Shown here: piece by piece, positions 44,623 to 57,373 of the stretch
Numbering within the stretch: the first letter of the stretch is position 1
How the letters are laid out: every line of letters begins with the position of its first letter
Assembly (NCBI GenBank): GCA_030704615.1
Contig: CM060733.1
Span: forward strand, 18,848,001 to 18,912,000
Direction: 5' to 3'
DNA: 64,000 nucleotides
Origin: Takakia lepidozioides
Taxonomy: Eukaryota; Streptophyta; Takakiopsida; Takakiales; Takakiaceae
Notes under the pieces: model-generated
What the model was told of the DNA's origin: nothing
Database searches by the model: none
What the model saw: the letters and a program-made list of their open reading frames with translations, nothing else
Translations under genes and position numbers: made by a program

Positions 44623-45948
44623 AGCGATGCGAAAGAGCGAAGACTGGAGCGCAAGAAACACATGAGCATCCTTGTGGGTTCCTGTCGGGTGGCAGGCGCC
44701 GGACTGTGCAACACGTGCGGCGATATCCCAGGTGTGGTGGTGGGCCCACATCTGGATTTGTGCTTATCCATGTCGCGACCTCTCATCCGAAGCCATGCCG
44801 CGACCTCTCCTCCCTATGCGTTTTCCATTATTCATTCGTTACAGTTATCCGGTCGGGACATAACTCTCCCGGCGGCGCCGGTAATGCGGCGGTGTCGGTA
44901 AGCTTGTGGGACGTATGAAAGTTGTGGGAAAACCTCATCCATAATCTGTCCATCCTCACCTGGAACTTGGTCCACGTAAATGTATACGTAGAAGATGATT
45001 GAAGAATCGATACATATAAGGCCATTGCTTAAACCCTCATTTCAAGGTCAGGATGCCTCCCACAAGGGGACAGAATTTGAACCCAGACTCACCTGGGTGG
45101 CACATGCACTGCACTATCCAACTGAGCTACCGAGTGGTGACCAGTGAGGGTTAGGGTTAGGGCTAGGATGGATCAACGAGGAGTGAATGCTATAACGGTA
45201 TTAGGTCAAAGCTGTGTAGGGGCCGACACGTGGTGGCATGTAGGAGCTCTTTCTTCTTGTTTGGCTTTGCGGACTGCCCTCCATTTCCACTTTCCACAGC
45301 GTTCTCCAACTGGATTGCTCGATCTGCCCCGGTTGTGTGGAGGGATCTGGGAGGAGAGACTTTCCTGATCTCTGAATGCATCTCTTGAGGCCATGGGAGT
45401 GTAGTGATATATGTTAGCTTCTGCCTGCAGATGTAGGTTCTGGCCAGTCCGTTGAAGCATACTTGGATACGTCCTGACTTACTGCCATTCTTGCGGAAGA
45501 TTAGTCAGGTGACAGACTATGGACTACGCATTTCGGATGGGGCTTCTGAGGAGTCCTTACAGTGTGACTGTTTCAATCTTAGGGTTTGAGATTACGCTGG
45601 GGGTTTTGGTGCTGCCACAGACTCGAGATGGAGTGAAGTACATCGACAAGGATATGAATTTCGTCCGTACCTGAGAAAGGACCAGCTGACGGTGTCGAAG
45701 GAGGACCTTACCGGAACTTTTATGACTGAAACTATTTGAGAGTGTGACTTTCCACTCTTTCAGAAATAAGGCCTATAAGTAGTTCGATACACTCCGGGGG
45801 ATGATGCAGGGGGTCCGGATTTGACATGTCGAACTTCTGGACCACATGTTAGTACTGCTACAACTGAAGAATTGTTCAGGTCTGTGGCAGCTGTGCATTT
45901 CTTTGTACTTGGTACAGAAGAGGGAGAGGGAGGCTGATCATCCTCGCC
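44623..45948. other. spacer with inverted SINE, no gene seen
   Basis: No recognised coding text. Contains the minus-strand SINE at 45055. A telo-box-like TTAGGGTTT at 45579-45587, about 360 bp before the coiled-coil gene start, may belong to its promoter. Confidence 0.45.
45055..45145 (-). mobile_element. tRNA-derived SINE head, inverted
   Basis: On the minus strand: GGTAGCTCAGTTGGATAGTG (A box, near 45128), then GTCTGGGTTCAAATTCTG (B box, near 45080). It matches the heads at 32908 and 33519. The tail is poorly preserved. Confidence 0.65.
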
Positions 45949-48900
45949 ATGGCGTTCGTGCCCTTCAGCAGAAAGACAGCAAGGACTGCCGCGGAACCAG
46001 TTTTCCAGCCTGGTAGCCCACCAGTGGGGGGGAATGATGAGGGATCAGCACTGCATCGACTGGGTGAAACTCCACTTGGGGATCTACAAGAGGGGGCCTA
46101 CAGCGAAAACAACATCCAGCAAGTGCTAGATCACAATGTGTCTCTTCGTCGCAATTTCGATAATGTTCGTCTGCCTACCTGAGAAGCCCCACGATATGTC
46201 AGACTTTCGGTCTGCTGCGTTGGCTTGTATTGTTAGCTTCTAAATGTCAACTTCTAAAAGAACTTCCCATGAGGTTTGCTAAGTGTGCTCTAATGTTCTA
46301 GCTTGATTGGCGCAGGAAGCAACCATGTATTCGACTATGTCTCGTCGGTCAGTAAGAAGAAGTTTGAGTTCCCTCAGCCGAGATGGGTCTGAGAGTGTCC
46401 CCCCACTGAGGGCAATTGCGGAAGAAACTACCAACCTAAAAAATACCTAACGTTGTGCCCGATTCCCCTGAAGATACAGCCACCCTTGGATGGAATATTC
46501 CTTTTCAACTAACAAAATCCGCTCAGGACAGTGGAGCAGGAGGCAGATGGTCAAAGACTTGCAAACTGTCACTGTCCTAAAATTATCTATCAGCATACTG
46601 TCTTGAGGAAGTACATGTGCATTAAAAGCCAAGCACCATGAGACAAAATCCTCAAGGTGGAGTTTGCTACATATTTCATTGACGTAGCTGACTGTGTGGT
46701 GGTGTTGTGAATGTGTCAGTTGAAGCAATTACATTTGCAGCTCACTGAGTCCAATATGCAGCTACAGGAAGCCTGCTTGCGGCTTCAGGAAGAAAAAGTG
46801 GGCCCTCAACCTTCTCTCTCACACTTCCCCACAGATGCACTGATTTTTTCTCTCTCTGTTATTTACCCACAGAGACACGCATCCCGGCATCCGAAGTTTT
46901 GCCTGTTCTTTTCAACATTTGTGAAATTAACACGAGCACTTGAATGAGTTGGAGATACAATGTCTGGGTATATGACATTACTGGATGTGTACCTGCTTGG
47001 TTAACTCACAAGCTCTGCTGGTTGTATTTTCAAACCATAATCTTGCAAATTCATTGGGGGGCTTTGCTGTGGTTGTGGCCCTAGGAAGCATTAGAGAAAG
47101 CGACAATTGAGACTGGTGACTTTAAGCGAGAAAAGGAAATGCTCCGGACAGATATGGAAGAGCTGGTACTTCCTTTCTTTTATCATTATGTGCACTACTC
47201 CCATACTCGGTTCCACTAGCCATTCTGATTAGTATAGCCCTTGATAGAGCGCAGAACAAATGAGAGATGCATGTTGGTTTGGGTGACTCTGACTCAGACA
47301 GGATATGATTCACATCAAGAGTTCATTGGTCCTTTCTTGGGATAGAGAGAATCGGGTCTTGCATGGGGTGGCTTAGATGTCAAAATTGGTCAAGACTGTC
47401 TCTGATCAAGATATTTAGGTACAACTCGCAAGGTTTGACATATTAGGAGGGAAACTCTTGAAATTGCAGAGAAAAAGCCAGGATAAGGAGATCCGGCTGG
47501 TGAAATGCGAGCGTGTTGAAGCTGCAGGTACCATCTGTGTAATGATCGCGTAATTACTGGACTTGCAACCCACATCTATTTTGGGGACTTTTGCTAGTAT
47601 CACTCACACAGTTTTTGTAATGTTGAGATTTTTATTTTGTCACTTATGAAGTGTCATACTGGTTTAATGTGGAGCATTCCTGCCTAAACCAAGTATTTTA
47701 GTTGATCTCTAACTATTGCGGTCATTGCTGCAGCCAATGCAGGGGAGATGGAACTGCGAATTCGAAGCCTGGAGAAGAAAGTGTCATCATATAAGACTGA
47801 GAACAAAGAGCTCTTACATAAGATAGAAGTCATGAGGTACACTTATCCATCTCATTTTCTTATGGGCCAGAGTAACTCCTCGTCTGGCACATTCTCATCT
47901 ATTTTTGGTTCATTGAAATTGGTTATAAATGTTTTTGTGATTTTGAGTTGTTCCGACTTTGTGGTTTTGGTCCCCACACAATATTCAAACTGATGGATTT
48001 GAGGCTGAGTTGTGCACTGGACTTGACAGCAACCTCTTTACTTACGAGGACATGTTGGCCTGCACTTTTGTATATCAAACCTAGGGAGGGTACAAGAAGT
48101 ACCAAAATATTGAAAACTAGAGGATCGAGCTCATTACAGTGACCCAGACAAGTATTTCGTTTCTTGACATTTTCCATTTCTGCCGGCAGGCATGTGAACA
48201 TGTTGAGTGTGTGTTGTTTGAAGGATGGAAAAGGAGCAAGCAATGGTGGGAAGGCACTGTGCTGAGCTGGAGTATTCACGGGAGCTCTCAGCCTTGAAGG
48301 TTGAGGACAATTCATGTCGTCAGCAAGCAGGTGACCTGGCTCACAAGGTGCCTCTCACTCTCTCACTGCTTCAAGGCTTACCATCACAAGGCACTCCTTC
48401 AGCCGTTTATGCCTGGATTACTTTCCATGGATTTGTAAAAATTCCTTTGTAAATTTTTCTTTCCTTTCCTCACTCTCTCTCTCTGTGTCAGCATGAATAC
48501 ATTCTCTCTGTCTTTCTTCTTCAACCCCAATGGCCAGAGCCTGAACCTGATCCCTTCAACTTGTTATCAAGTCCTTCAATGATGTGTTATACGCACGCTT
48601 CTGAGATATCATATCAGCATACATTATCTAGTTACAATTATGAATCAACGTAATTTTGATGATGGTACGAGAATTACAGTTGCAAAAACTGAAGTTGATA
48701 GATTTTCCAGTTGAAGCATATTGTAGTTGACTAAATTCATTTCCACACTGAAAACTTCCAACAAAGGACTAGGGTTCGGGACTTGTAAGTGGTGTTGGCT
48801 CAAATGGCAGAAATTTACATAAAATCAAATGTGAGTTTTTGTTAATATCCTTTGGTGGAGCCTAAAAATAGATGGTCCACCCAACTATTGGGAAAAAGGA

Positions 48901-51900
48901 TCGTCTTGTGAAATCGGGCTCCTTGGGTCTTCTGAGGCTCCAGGGGAAGTACTCAGCGAGAATACCCTGGTGCCCCACTGTATCAGCCATATAAAACATG
49001 CCCACCTCCTCACAGGAGCCAATAGTGAAGTTGCAATCTTCCATTATCGCAAATTTGTTGGTGATAATTGACCATACAATCATCTAACACAATGAATTGA
49101 AGTAACCTGTGTCAGCACAGCTTTGATCATCATACCAAAGCATTTTTCCCTTTCTGCCAAAGGAGAAAAAAGCATTGTCAAATCGATAGTGATGTTCTAC
49201 GTGGGTGATGATGTTTAGTGCAAGCATCTGGAATTGGACTTAGAGAAGGCGATAGGGGCAGGCGAAGCTGTGCACCAGCAGTTGTTAGCAGTGACTTATG
49301 AGAAGGATGCTGTCATCGTGGACCTGGAACGAGCCTTGCGGAGACTCGAGTGAGTTATAAAGTATAGATTGACTTAACATATTTATCACCAAACAGATCA
49401 AGAAAACAAGGGAATTGTGACCGCATTTAAAGATTTGTTGAAACATGTTGGATGGACTGTTGATCGAAATTATGTCTTGGAATGACTAATCCCCAACTAT
49501 AACACTGAGAAGTATACTCGGACAAGTCCTCTCTGTGTAGAGGACCACTTAAACTATGTTGCATGAGAATAGGGACAAGACGTGAGTTGAAATGGACTAC
49601 ATTATCATCTGCAATGATCTACTGGTAAACTTTTAAAATGTGCATGTGAAATAGAAATAGAGATTGACAGATGCAATGGGACTACAGGGAGGAAATGTAC
49701 GCTGTTCAAGAAACCTGCAAAGCGACAGAAAAGGATTGGGAACTTGAACAAAAAAAAATTCAAGCCAGCATTGAAAGCAATGACAGGTTTGCTCTGCTGC
49801 TGGCCTGCTCTATTGGAGACCTTCGCATCACAAATTTTTTAGTAAGGCAATTAATGGAGAGAATTGCAAATCAATAGTTCGCCATTTCATAGTTCATGTC
49901 TTTCCAGGGGCATGAGGAGCCGTGAATTCCTTCAAAGCTCGAAGCTATTTGGAATGAAGATGGTGGTGGCAGTACTGTTATATTATCATTAGTATAGCAC
50001 TGGTGGTACTGTCATACCTTTTAATCGTTGTTCTACTGAGTTCAAGCCATTGTAGTGCTGCCTTTGGAGCAGTTCAAGCCTCACAGATCAATTACTGTTG
50101 CTAGAGCTCTATGGCTATCCTGCAGTACCTTTCCTCTCAACTGCGAGGAGCTATATCCTACAGAGTCTCCAGCCACAAGGCCAATACTGTGAGAAAGCCT
50201 ATGGTGACAGGCAGAATAAGCAGATGGAGCGCATGAAGGAGGAAACAGGTTGTAGAATAAGGGAAGAATTAGAGCTACGCATAAGGCAGCTGCAACGTGA
50301 GAAGGATGAATCAGAGCATCGGTGTAAGGAGGAATCAGAGCTACGCATGAAGGAGGTCTTTATGGAGATGCGTTTTGAAGAGGAACAGCAGCGCGAGTTG
50401 CGAAGGACTCTAGAAGGGGAGGCAGCTGACCTGCGGGCAATGCTGGCAGCAATGGAGCAAGCCAGCACTGATGCAGAGCTCCGGCACACAGAGTGTACGA
50501 AAGTCCTCACCAAGGTTCTTGCCATATACAGATTATCCCCTCACTTTCCTTTTTTGGATATAATGTGGAAAGTCGGCAGCATCGCGCAACTTAACTCCGT
50601 GACCTCTGAATGCTTCTGTGTGGCATCAAAATTCATTGTTGGAGACTACAGATTCTAGCAAGGGTCTAATGCCAATCAGTGGTTTGTATGTGTAGGAGTG
50701 TGAGGCATTGCGGAACGAACTGGGGGATGTGAAGAGCAGATACATAGATGCCACCAACACTTTGGCAGTATCCCTGAAGGAAAATGCAGAGCTGGTAACT
50801 GAAATTGATGGTCTTCATGCACAGCTAAATGATATACTCACCAAAAATCATGAGGCTTTCAGTCAGATAGCAGAGTACAGGTCACTTCCTACTCACTGAG
50901 TCCTCTTTCAATACCCATGGCTTTAGCTAAATTCTTGGTCGCCTGCAACAGCAGCAGGAAAGCCAGAGCCCAAAATGCAATCACAGGCACATTTGTGTGC
51001 TTTTTCAATTTAGACCATTGCTTGGAAAGTGACATCTTTCTGTGCTCTCTGTTCTCACAATACTGCCCTGTCTCAAACAGTGTGGCTAAGAACATATGTA
51101 AAGCATTGGATGTTCAAAGTGATATCTGTTGTTTCTAGCAACCGAACCCTACTTCAAAGGTTGACAACACTAATGGTGAGAAGCTCACTGCTCTACCATG
51201 TCTTGTGAACCAGGAAGACACAGGATGAGTATGAAAAGCAGGTACAGCATTTGAAAGCTGAAGTTCGTGAGCTGAAAACATTGCACGAAAGAGAACACCT
51301 TGATGATACACGTCGCTTGGAGGATGCCAAGGTTTTGGACACCCTCTCTACTCCCCTCCCCTTCAGCACAGTACCTAGACACCATCATGCACCTGAGATT
51401 CAAAAACTGGTTTCCCTGGTCTTTCCTTAAGTCCTGGCTTTTCAACAAAAGAAGCATGCACCATTGAGGTTTGAATAGTGAATGACTTCTTGATCCTGAA
51501 CAAACCACTCTTAGAGTCTTAGGATCTTTCAAGTTTCAACCCCACCTCCTTAAAAAAGCAGAGTACACCATGTTCCAGGTTGGCCTGCTGCCTTCATGCA
51601 TAAAAGTGAATCCTCGACCCATGGAAAATGAGCAGTCATTTGCATGGGTCCAAGTCTCCTAACATGTGAAGCAATGCACAGTGGCCACACTGCTCTTGAA
51701 CACTTGCCTGTGTTAAAAGGATTCAATTGTACAGTGCATGTAGTTCAGGAAAGTAAGTTGTCTTCCTGCAATATATGGACCTGCATAATAAGACCATTGG
51801 AAAGTCTGAACAAAAGAGATTCAACGATGGTGGGAGGGCAGCGGAACTGGGAAGCTGAGAAGGAAGCAATAATGCGGAGGGTCGCAAAGGTGGCAGAAGT

Positions 51901-53961
51901 GCAGAGAAGGGAGCTTTGCCATAAAAACCATTCCTTGAAAAAAGTAAGTGCCAGTGCCTGCTGTGTTGTCCATTTAGTCAGTCCAGCTCTGACAGCCTAT
52001 CATGCAAAACAACCTTGGATGCAAGTTGGCTTTTCAACTGGGTGGCAAAGGTTAACATGCAGATTGAAGAGACAAATGTGGAGATATTTGGTGTCCTGAG
52101 TGGGTATGGGTAGTCTTCAAATTAGGAGAGAAGGCCTCACCATGTTACTCACAAGGAATAAATGTCACCAAACCTGTACCTATGAACACCCCAGGTTATA
52201 ACAGAGGATATGTGAACATCAACCATGAATCCCAGTGTCATCATATCTCCTCAACGCGCTTGGATCACGATTGAAGTTCATTAGCAATCTCACATTGGCA
52301 AACGAGCTACATGAGCAGGTCCTAACTAGAGCTAAGATATTCTCCTTCCTCATATATTGCCCTGACCAGACCATTAAATAACATGGAATACAACGTGCAA
52401 GGGCTATGGTCCCCATAATACTTGACTTCAAATGCTGGGACAAAGATTCCTGCTTACACTGGCCCAGCACCTCATATGTAGCCAGATCTAGGCATTTGAC
52501 CAGATGAGTAACTCTGTCAGAGGACATGGACCATGTGCAGTACTCACTATGTCCCGAATGGCAGAGTCGCAAAAAGAGGACTCCTTATCCTGGATTGATT
52601 GACCATCATACATTCAATGAGGATCTTTGCATCCCTCTTTGTTGATGTTCTGCAGAAACTGAAGGACGACGCCAAGCTATTGGCAAGTATGACCATTGAT
52701 CATAACCACCTCTTACTTCGCCAACGGGAGATTGAAGCCCAACTCAGCCTGGCTCAAACCACTACGATGGTAGGCCGTCTGTGAGCTCTTCAGATTTGTC
52801 ATGATGCCGGTGGTATACCTTCCACCACGTTACTACACTGAAGGTCAGAAATATTTGAACCCAAGGAATGTATACTACAATGCAGAGCATGATAATGAAA
52901 GAAAGGAGTCAAGTATGACATGATCATTGACATTACCTGTGACTATCATACCCTTCAATCCCCACAGGATATCTCTCAGGGGCCAGCCATGGGTTTCAAG
53001 CCGACATCGCTCCTGTGCTCATGCACAGCTTAAGACAATGGGGGGGTTGCAGGGCTGGCTTGACAAAGTCAAACGGAGGGGGAGATACAAAGCCAGGGAG
53101 GTGAAGAGTCAAAACGATGAATTAGAATCTCTTGGGTACATGACAAAAGACAATGTGCTGATTTTGCAGCATGAAAACTAGCCGCTTTTCAACAGCTGAG
53201 CATTTCTAGGTTTTAACCTTGTGTGTTTGGGGAGATGGGGAATATACTCAATGTGTAGTGGGAGGGTTTTACTGGACAGTAGGTTGCCCACAGATTGTGG
53301 ACAGCCTCATCATTGCAAATTTTCCCAACCATCAATATAAGCTGTGCAGCCAAGGCTCTTGTTATCAAACAGCTTATTGGGGACTTACCAAGAAAAGGCC
53401 CTTATTCGTTCTCAAGGACAGAATTTGTGTCAGTATCTGTGCTAAATGGTTCAGTGTAGTTGAAATCTCTACTATGTTATCAAGCTGTGATAAAAATAGC
53501 TGGTAGAATTGACAGGATCTAACAGGTTTGTCCGTATACACGTCTCCAGAGTAGTTGTCTGTAAAATAAGTGCAATAAGGACGGGCCTGCTGCAGGTCCA
53601 TGTATCAACTCCAACAGGCTTGTTGACTCCAAGGTTTACTAGAGTATTTGGGCGAAACAATACGAATACTGCATGGTTGAAGGCAGAAATGGCACAGTTG
53701 AAAAAACGGCAATCCCACTATCCTCCTTTTCAAGTGGACAGAGGTGAAGAAAGGTTGAACATTCCACAGTTGGAACAGCAGCAGTCCCATCATCCTCCTT
53801 ATCAAAGAGATGAATCTGATATAAGTGAAGAGAAATTGAAGGGTACGCGGTTCGAAAAGCGGCAGTCCCAGTACCTTCCTAGACAAAGAGACATGCCAGA
53901 GAAAGTTGATGGAGAGGAAAGAAAGGGTGAAGAGATTATTGGTAGTGTCACAACAACATAA
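45949..53961 (+). CDS. long coiled-coil protein, ~16 exons, unidentified
   Basis: Start ATG 45949 (MAFVPFSRKTARTAAEP). Confident internal exons by splice sites and heptad-rich text: 46720-46797, 47085-47165, 47470-47527, 47734-47836, 48224-48347, 49225-49349, 49671-49786, 50211-50514, 50696-50880, 51214-51331, 51842-51943, 52656-52769. Translations are Glu/Lys/Leu-rich, for example LRIRSLEKKVSSYKTENKEL, DLEKAIGAGEAVHQQLLAVT and RIREELELRIRQLQREKDES. The last exon, about 53642-53961, carries three imperfect copies of a ~26-residue unit (LKKRQSHYPPFQ, LEQQQSHHPPYQ, FEKRQSQYLPRQ) and ends at TAA. Exons near 46316 and 52968 have unclear ends. No enzymatic motif is seen. A ciliary or centrosomal role in motile sperm would fit a seed-free plant, but that is inference. 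Symbol withheld. Confidence 0.7.
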
Positions 53962-55367
53962 CGCATGTAAGACCTAGGGTAAGTTGAATGTTGGAGCTCA
54001 TTACTTGATTTGCAATGCTATATATTACATTCCCAGCTATCTCTAAAAGCACATCCCCTCAGGTTGAAAACTAGTGCTCAACAAGCTCACTGCAGTGCTC
54101 AGGGTTGCCAAGTAGGGTAAAACACACACCATAAATAGTAAGGCTTCCAATGTCTTGTAATGCTAGTAAAGATACTTCTAGTATACATTCATGTACACTT
54201 CCATACGGTTGTGTAACTTGACAATCAGTAAGAAAGGCATTCTTAGGGGTGTCCTTGCATTTCTGGGAAGTATCCACTCTGTCTAGGCACCCGGGATAGA
54301 GTCCATTTCCCTTACTTAGGTGGTGTGCAAATACATTGACATGGCAGAACCAGGTCCAACCTGCACATGTGAATTGGCTAAGCATCTTCCATAGAAGTCT
54401 GACCACTCTATCTCACCTAAAATGTCATTACCAATGTACTTTCATGCCAGAGCAGGGCTGAACCGTGAGTGCCACTCAAGGCACTTGTCAGTCTGCAAAT
54501 GCAAAGAGGTTCTTTGCGCACAATGCTGAGCTTCGATCTTTTTCCCCAATTACTCCTCAGTAGTATACCCTGATGATCTATCAATAAAAGCGAGTGTCAA
54601 CAGCTAGATGTGAAAACACAACCATGCAGTCATACACGCCACTAAAAACTATACATGTTCTAAAACATTCTCCTCCGAAAGAACATTGCCAACCTTAGGA
54701 GGCACTAACCTCAAGCTGAAAGACTGCTTGAGCTTTGACACCAGTGGGAGGGCACCTGGTTGTGGAGATGACAGAACTAATAATCTTGTGGTGCAAAGTA
54801 CATGTAAGCCCATTCCATAGGACTCACAGTGTGCCAAATTAAGAAGACATCTCAAGCTCGAGAACTTTAAGGTCCAAAAACTAATTATGTTTGCAAGTTT
54901 ACATCCAAATACAGATGTAATCAAGGCTTGCCAACAACGACCGAGAATTGCAGCAAGGCAGCAACCCTAAGCATGTGAAACTTACATTTCTCGCACACAG
55001 AAGACAGCCTGAAGCCATCAATTCCTCTAGCTCAATCACATTGATGATAGAAAGCCGAAACCAACCGAGAAGAGTAGCAAAGATTGCCCCTGCTGATTAT
55101 CCAATATGTGATCCAATTCAACTCTCAAACACTCAAAGAGATCTGCCACATTTGAGCCAAACGGCACCAAATTCTCAGCTGCCAGCCACATTGTGCTACT
55201 TACGGGGCAGCCTCAGTGCAAGACTTCTGGACACTGGACATAGTCCTTCAAGTACTGACATTAGCTAAAAATGAGTGAATGATCCAATGAATCGCACTTC
55301 CAATCGTCCACCCCTAAGATCAAGCCCAATCTATAATACCAGTAGCACAGAGGAGAGGCAGCATAGA
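53962..55367. other. no gene seen
   Basis: Spacer between the convergent coiled-coil gene and NDUFB7. Probably contains both 3' UTRs. No protein-like text. Confidence 0.45.
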
Positions 55368-55616
55368 TCAGAGTGGAGCAGGCTGCGTAAGCGGCTCGTG
55401 AACAGTTTGCGCCTTCTTCACACGCTCTAGAAACAATTCGTACTCACACTTCTCGTAGCTATGGCGCTCATCCTCGCACTTCCAAGGCAGGTAAAAAGAC
55501 TTCACCCTGCACTTGTTCAAAGGAATCAACAGCTTTGAACACGCATCTCTTGATCCCATAGACAACCTCGCCTCCATCATATCTTCCTGTGAAGCACAAT
55601 TACTCCGACGCTCCAT
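55368..55616 (-). CDS. complex I subunit NDUFB7 (B18)
   Basis: Small accessory subunit of mitochondrial NADH dehydrogenase, on the intermembrane-space side of the membrane arm. A single exon of 82 residues has the twin CX9C signature of the family: CSKLLIPLNKC and CEDERHSYEKC, linked by RVKSFYLPWK, with GSRDACSK before and EYELFLERV after. The plant protein is about 100 residues. The frame is open up to 55685, but only GTG precedes and a TGA lies at 55688-55686, so I take the ATG at 55616. An upstream intron cannot be excluded. Head-to-head with the uL23m gene. Confidence 0.9.
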   Translation of the reverse strand: MERRSNCASQEDMMEARLSMGSRDACSKLLIPLNKCRVKSFYLPWKCEDERHSYEKCEYELFLERVKKAQTVHEPLTQPAPL

Positions 55617-55689
55617 CGCACGATCCTTCCACTCGTCCCCCTTCTTCACCTCCACCTCCACCTTCACCTTCTGAGGAGACTTCACTCAT

Positions 55690-56040
55690 CCACTGTTTCC
55701 CATACACTTGCTTCATAGAAATAATTTAATTACTTTCATCAGTCTGAAAAGCCAGATTAGGGTTTAGGTCGTCACTACTCACTACTTGGGAGTATTCTAC
55801 CACGCCCGTCCTTCCTTCTCTGTTGGTTCAGTCATACGTTGGGCTTGTTGTGGAGGGTGTTTGCTTGAATCCGGCCCCTGTCTTGGTCAGCTTCTGGCAT
55901 CACCTTAGTTGATGCTTGAAACTGTCATCTTTGTGGTGAGTGGGTTTGGTCATTTGAGTGTGGACTCTTGACTGTTTTCTCAGGTGCAGTTCCTGCTTCC
56001 ATTGCACTCGGTGTTCTCGGCGGTGTCGCAAGCATTTAGA
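55690..56040. promoter_or_regulatory. shared divergent promoter with telo-box and site II
   Basis: About 350-420 bp separates the starts of NDUFB7 (-) and uL23m (+). It contains TTAGGGTTT at 55757-55765, the complement of the telo-box AAACCCTAA, and TGGGCT at 55840-55845, a site II element. This pair is known from plant promoters of ribosomal and mitochondrial-protein genes. Function here is inferred. Confidence 0.6.
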
Positions 56041-57373
56041 ATGTCAAAGAAATTGGGAAGGATCATCCATTTTGCGAATTTGCCGTTGCGGCTGCTTCTA
56101 CCCAGTTCCAGAGAGAATATCACGGAAGTGGCTTTCAAGACTGTCCCAAGTGCCTCTAAGGTGTGTTCCCCTTGGTGTCATACCTTATGTCGCACGAATT
56201 CGAGCAAGGTCTATATGCCTGAGTTGTCTGCCTGCATCATCCCTAGTCAGGTTCGCATGTTTAAATGCTAACTTAGTGTGAAGTACACGAAATGTTTGCC
56301 ATGCTCGCTTCACCCTGCTTATGCCTGAGCTGGTCGGTGGTAAGACCACACTTGTGCTCCTTTACAGTAGTTTCTAAGCAGTGCCTGGGGTATAACATAC
56401 TCTTGACAGTCGCAGTTTTAATAGGGTTTCAACACAGAATTCAACCCTTAAGCACAGCTGACTTCAATCCTGTATCAGGGTTGATGGCGTGTTGACTTGG
56501 ACCTGTTGTTCATGTCATGTTAGCAGACATGAAATTAATTCATTGACTGCTACCATTTATCACAAGGTGAAGAATCGCCGCGCACCACAGCCAGTCAAAC
56601 TATGTGGAAAATGGGCAGACCTCCTAGGGAAAGAGGGGATCCAAAGGAGGCAATTATGTGGGGGTTACATTTTACACTTCTTTTATTTTTCTCCCGACAC
56701 AGTTGGAGAGTGACGATATCAGAAGGAACCAAAAAAGAAATTAGAATGGATCATACACAAGGCAATTACTGTATATGCAGGCTGAGCATATCCTTTTTTT
56801 CTTTTGGTTTAGATCTTTTGATCCTTTCGTCAGTTGTTGCAAGCAGATCTGCACCACGGCCGTAGGGACCTCCACCATAGCAACCACTCTTCAAGCCGAG
56901 TGCAGTTTGATATGCTTGGATGACTTAACCTGCTTAGCATTCCAGCCCTGGTATCTGTGAAGTCCTTTGATAACCCTACCTTCTGCTCCCTGGTTCTCTT
57001 CTCGCAGAGGGGGGAAGAAAGTAAGTACTTCTCTTACATGACTAAAAATTGAAGATACACTTTCATCGTCAGTCTCATGCAGTTTTGCTGTTCATCTAAC
57101 AGTTTTGTGGGGTTGCAGATAGAGATAAAGAGAGTGCTGGAGGCGGTCTATGGACTGCAAGTAGCCAAAGTGAATACACTGAACATGGAGGGCAAGAAGA
57201 AGCGCAATAGGGGCCATACGACATACTATCGCAGGCCTGACTACAAGAAAGCTTATGTCACTCTCAAGCACCCCTTGTCATTGCCTGCTGATCTTTTCCC
57301 ATTGAATGCCATGGAGGGAAATTCACCACCAGACAAGCAAAAGGAACAAGCTTCATCGGCCCGCAAAAAATAG
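56041..57373 (+). CDS. mitochondrial ribosomal protein uL23m
   Basis: Large-subunit protein near the peptide exit tunnel of the mitoribosome. Exons 56041-56160 and 57119-57373 join at phase 0, 375 nt in all, 124 residues plus TAG. Exon 1: MSKKLGRIIHFANLPLRLLL then TEVAFKTVPSASK. Exon 2: IEIKRVLEAVYGLQVAKVNT, LNMEGKKKRNRG, then YKKAYVTLKHPLSLPADLFP, all matching the plant mitochondrial L23 pattern. The tail after residue ~105 is short and Lys/Ser-rich; some plant homologues are longer. The start ATG is the first in frame with the conserved GRxxHFANLP block. Confidence 0.92.

Noticed and set aside
45145-45166. Interstitial telomere-like GGGTTAGGGTTAGGG
   Set aside because: Only two to three six-base units, and the plant telomere repeat is TTTAGGG; too short to mean anything.
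55617-55689. Longer NDUFB7 N terminus starting at 55685 (GTG) or at ATG 55689
   Set aside because: GTG is not a normal plant start, a TGA lies directly upstream in frame, and the ATG at 55689 is in another frame.
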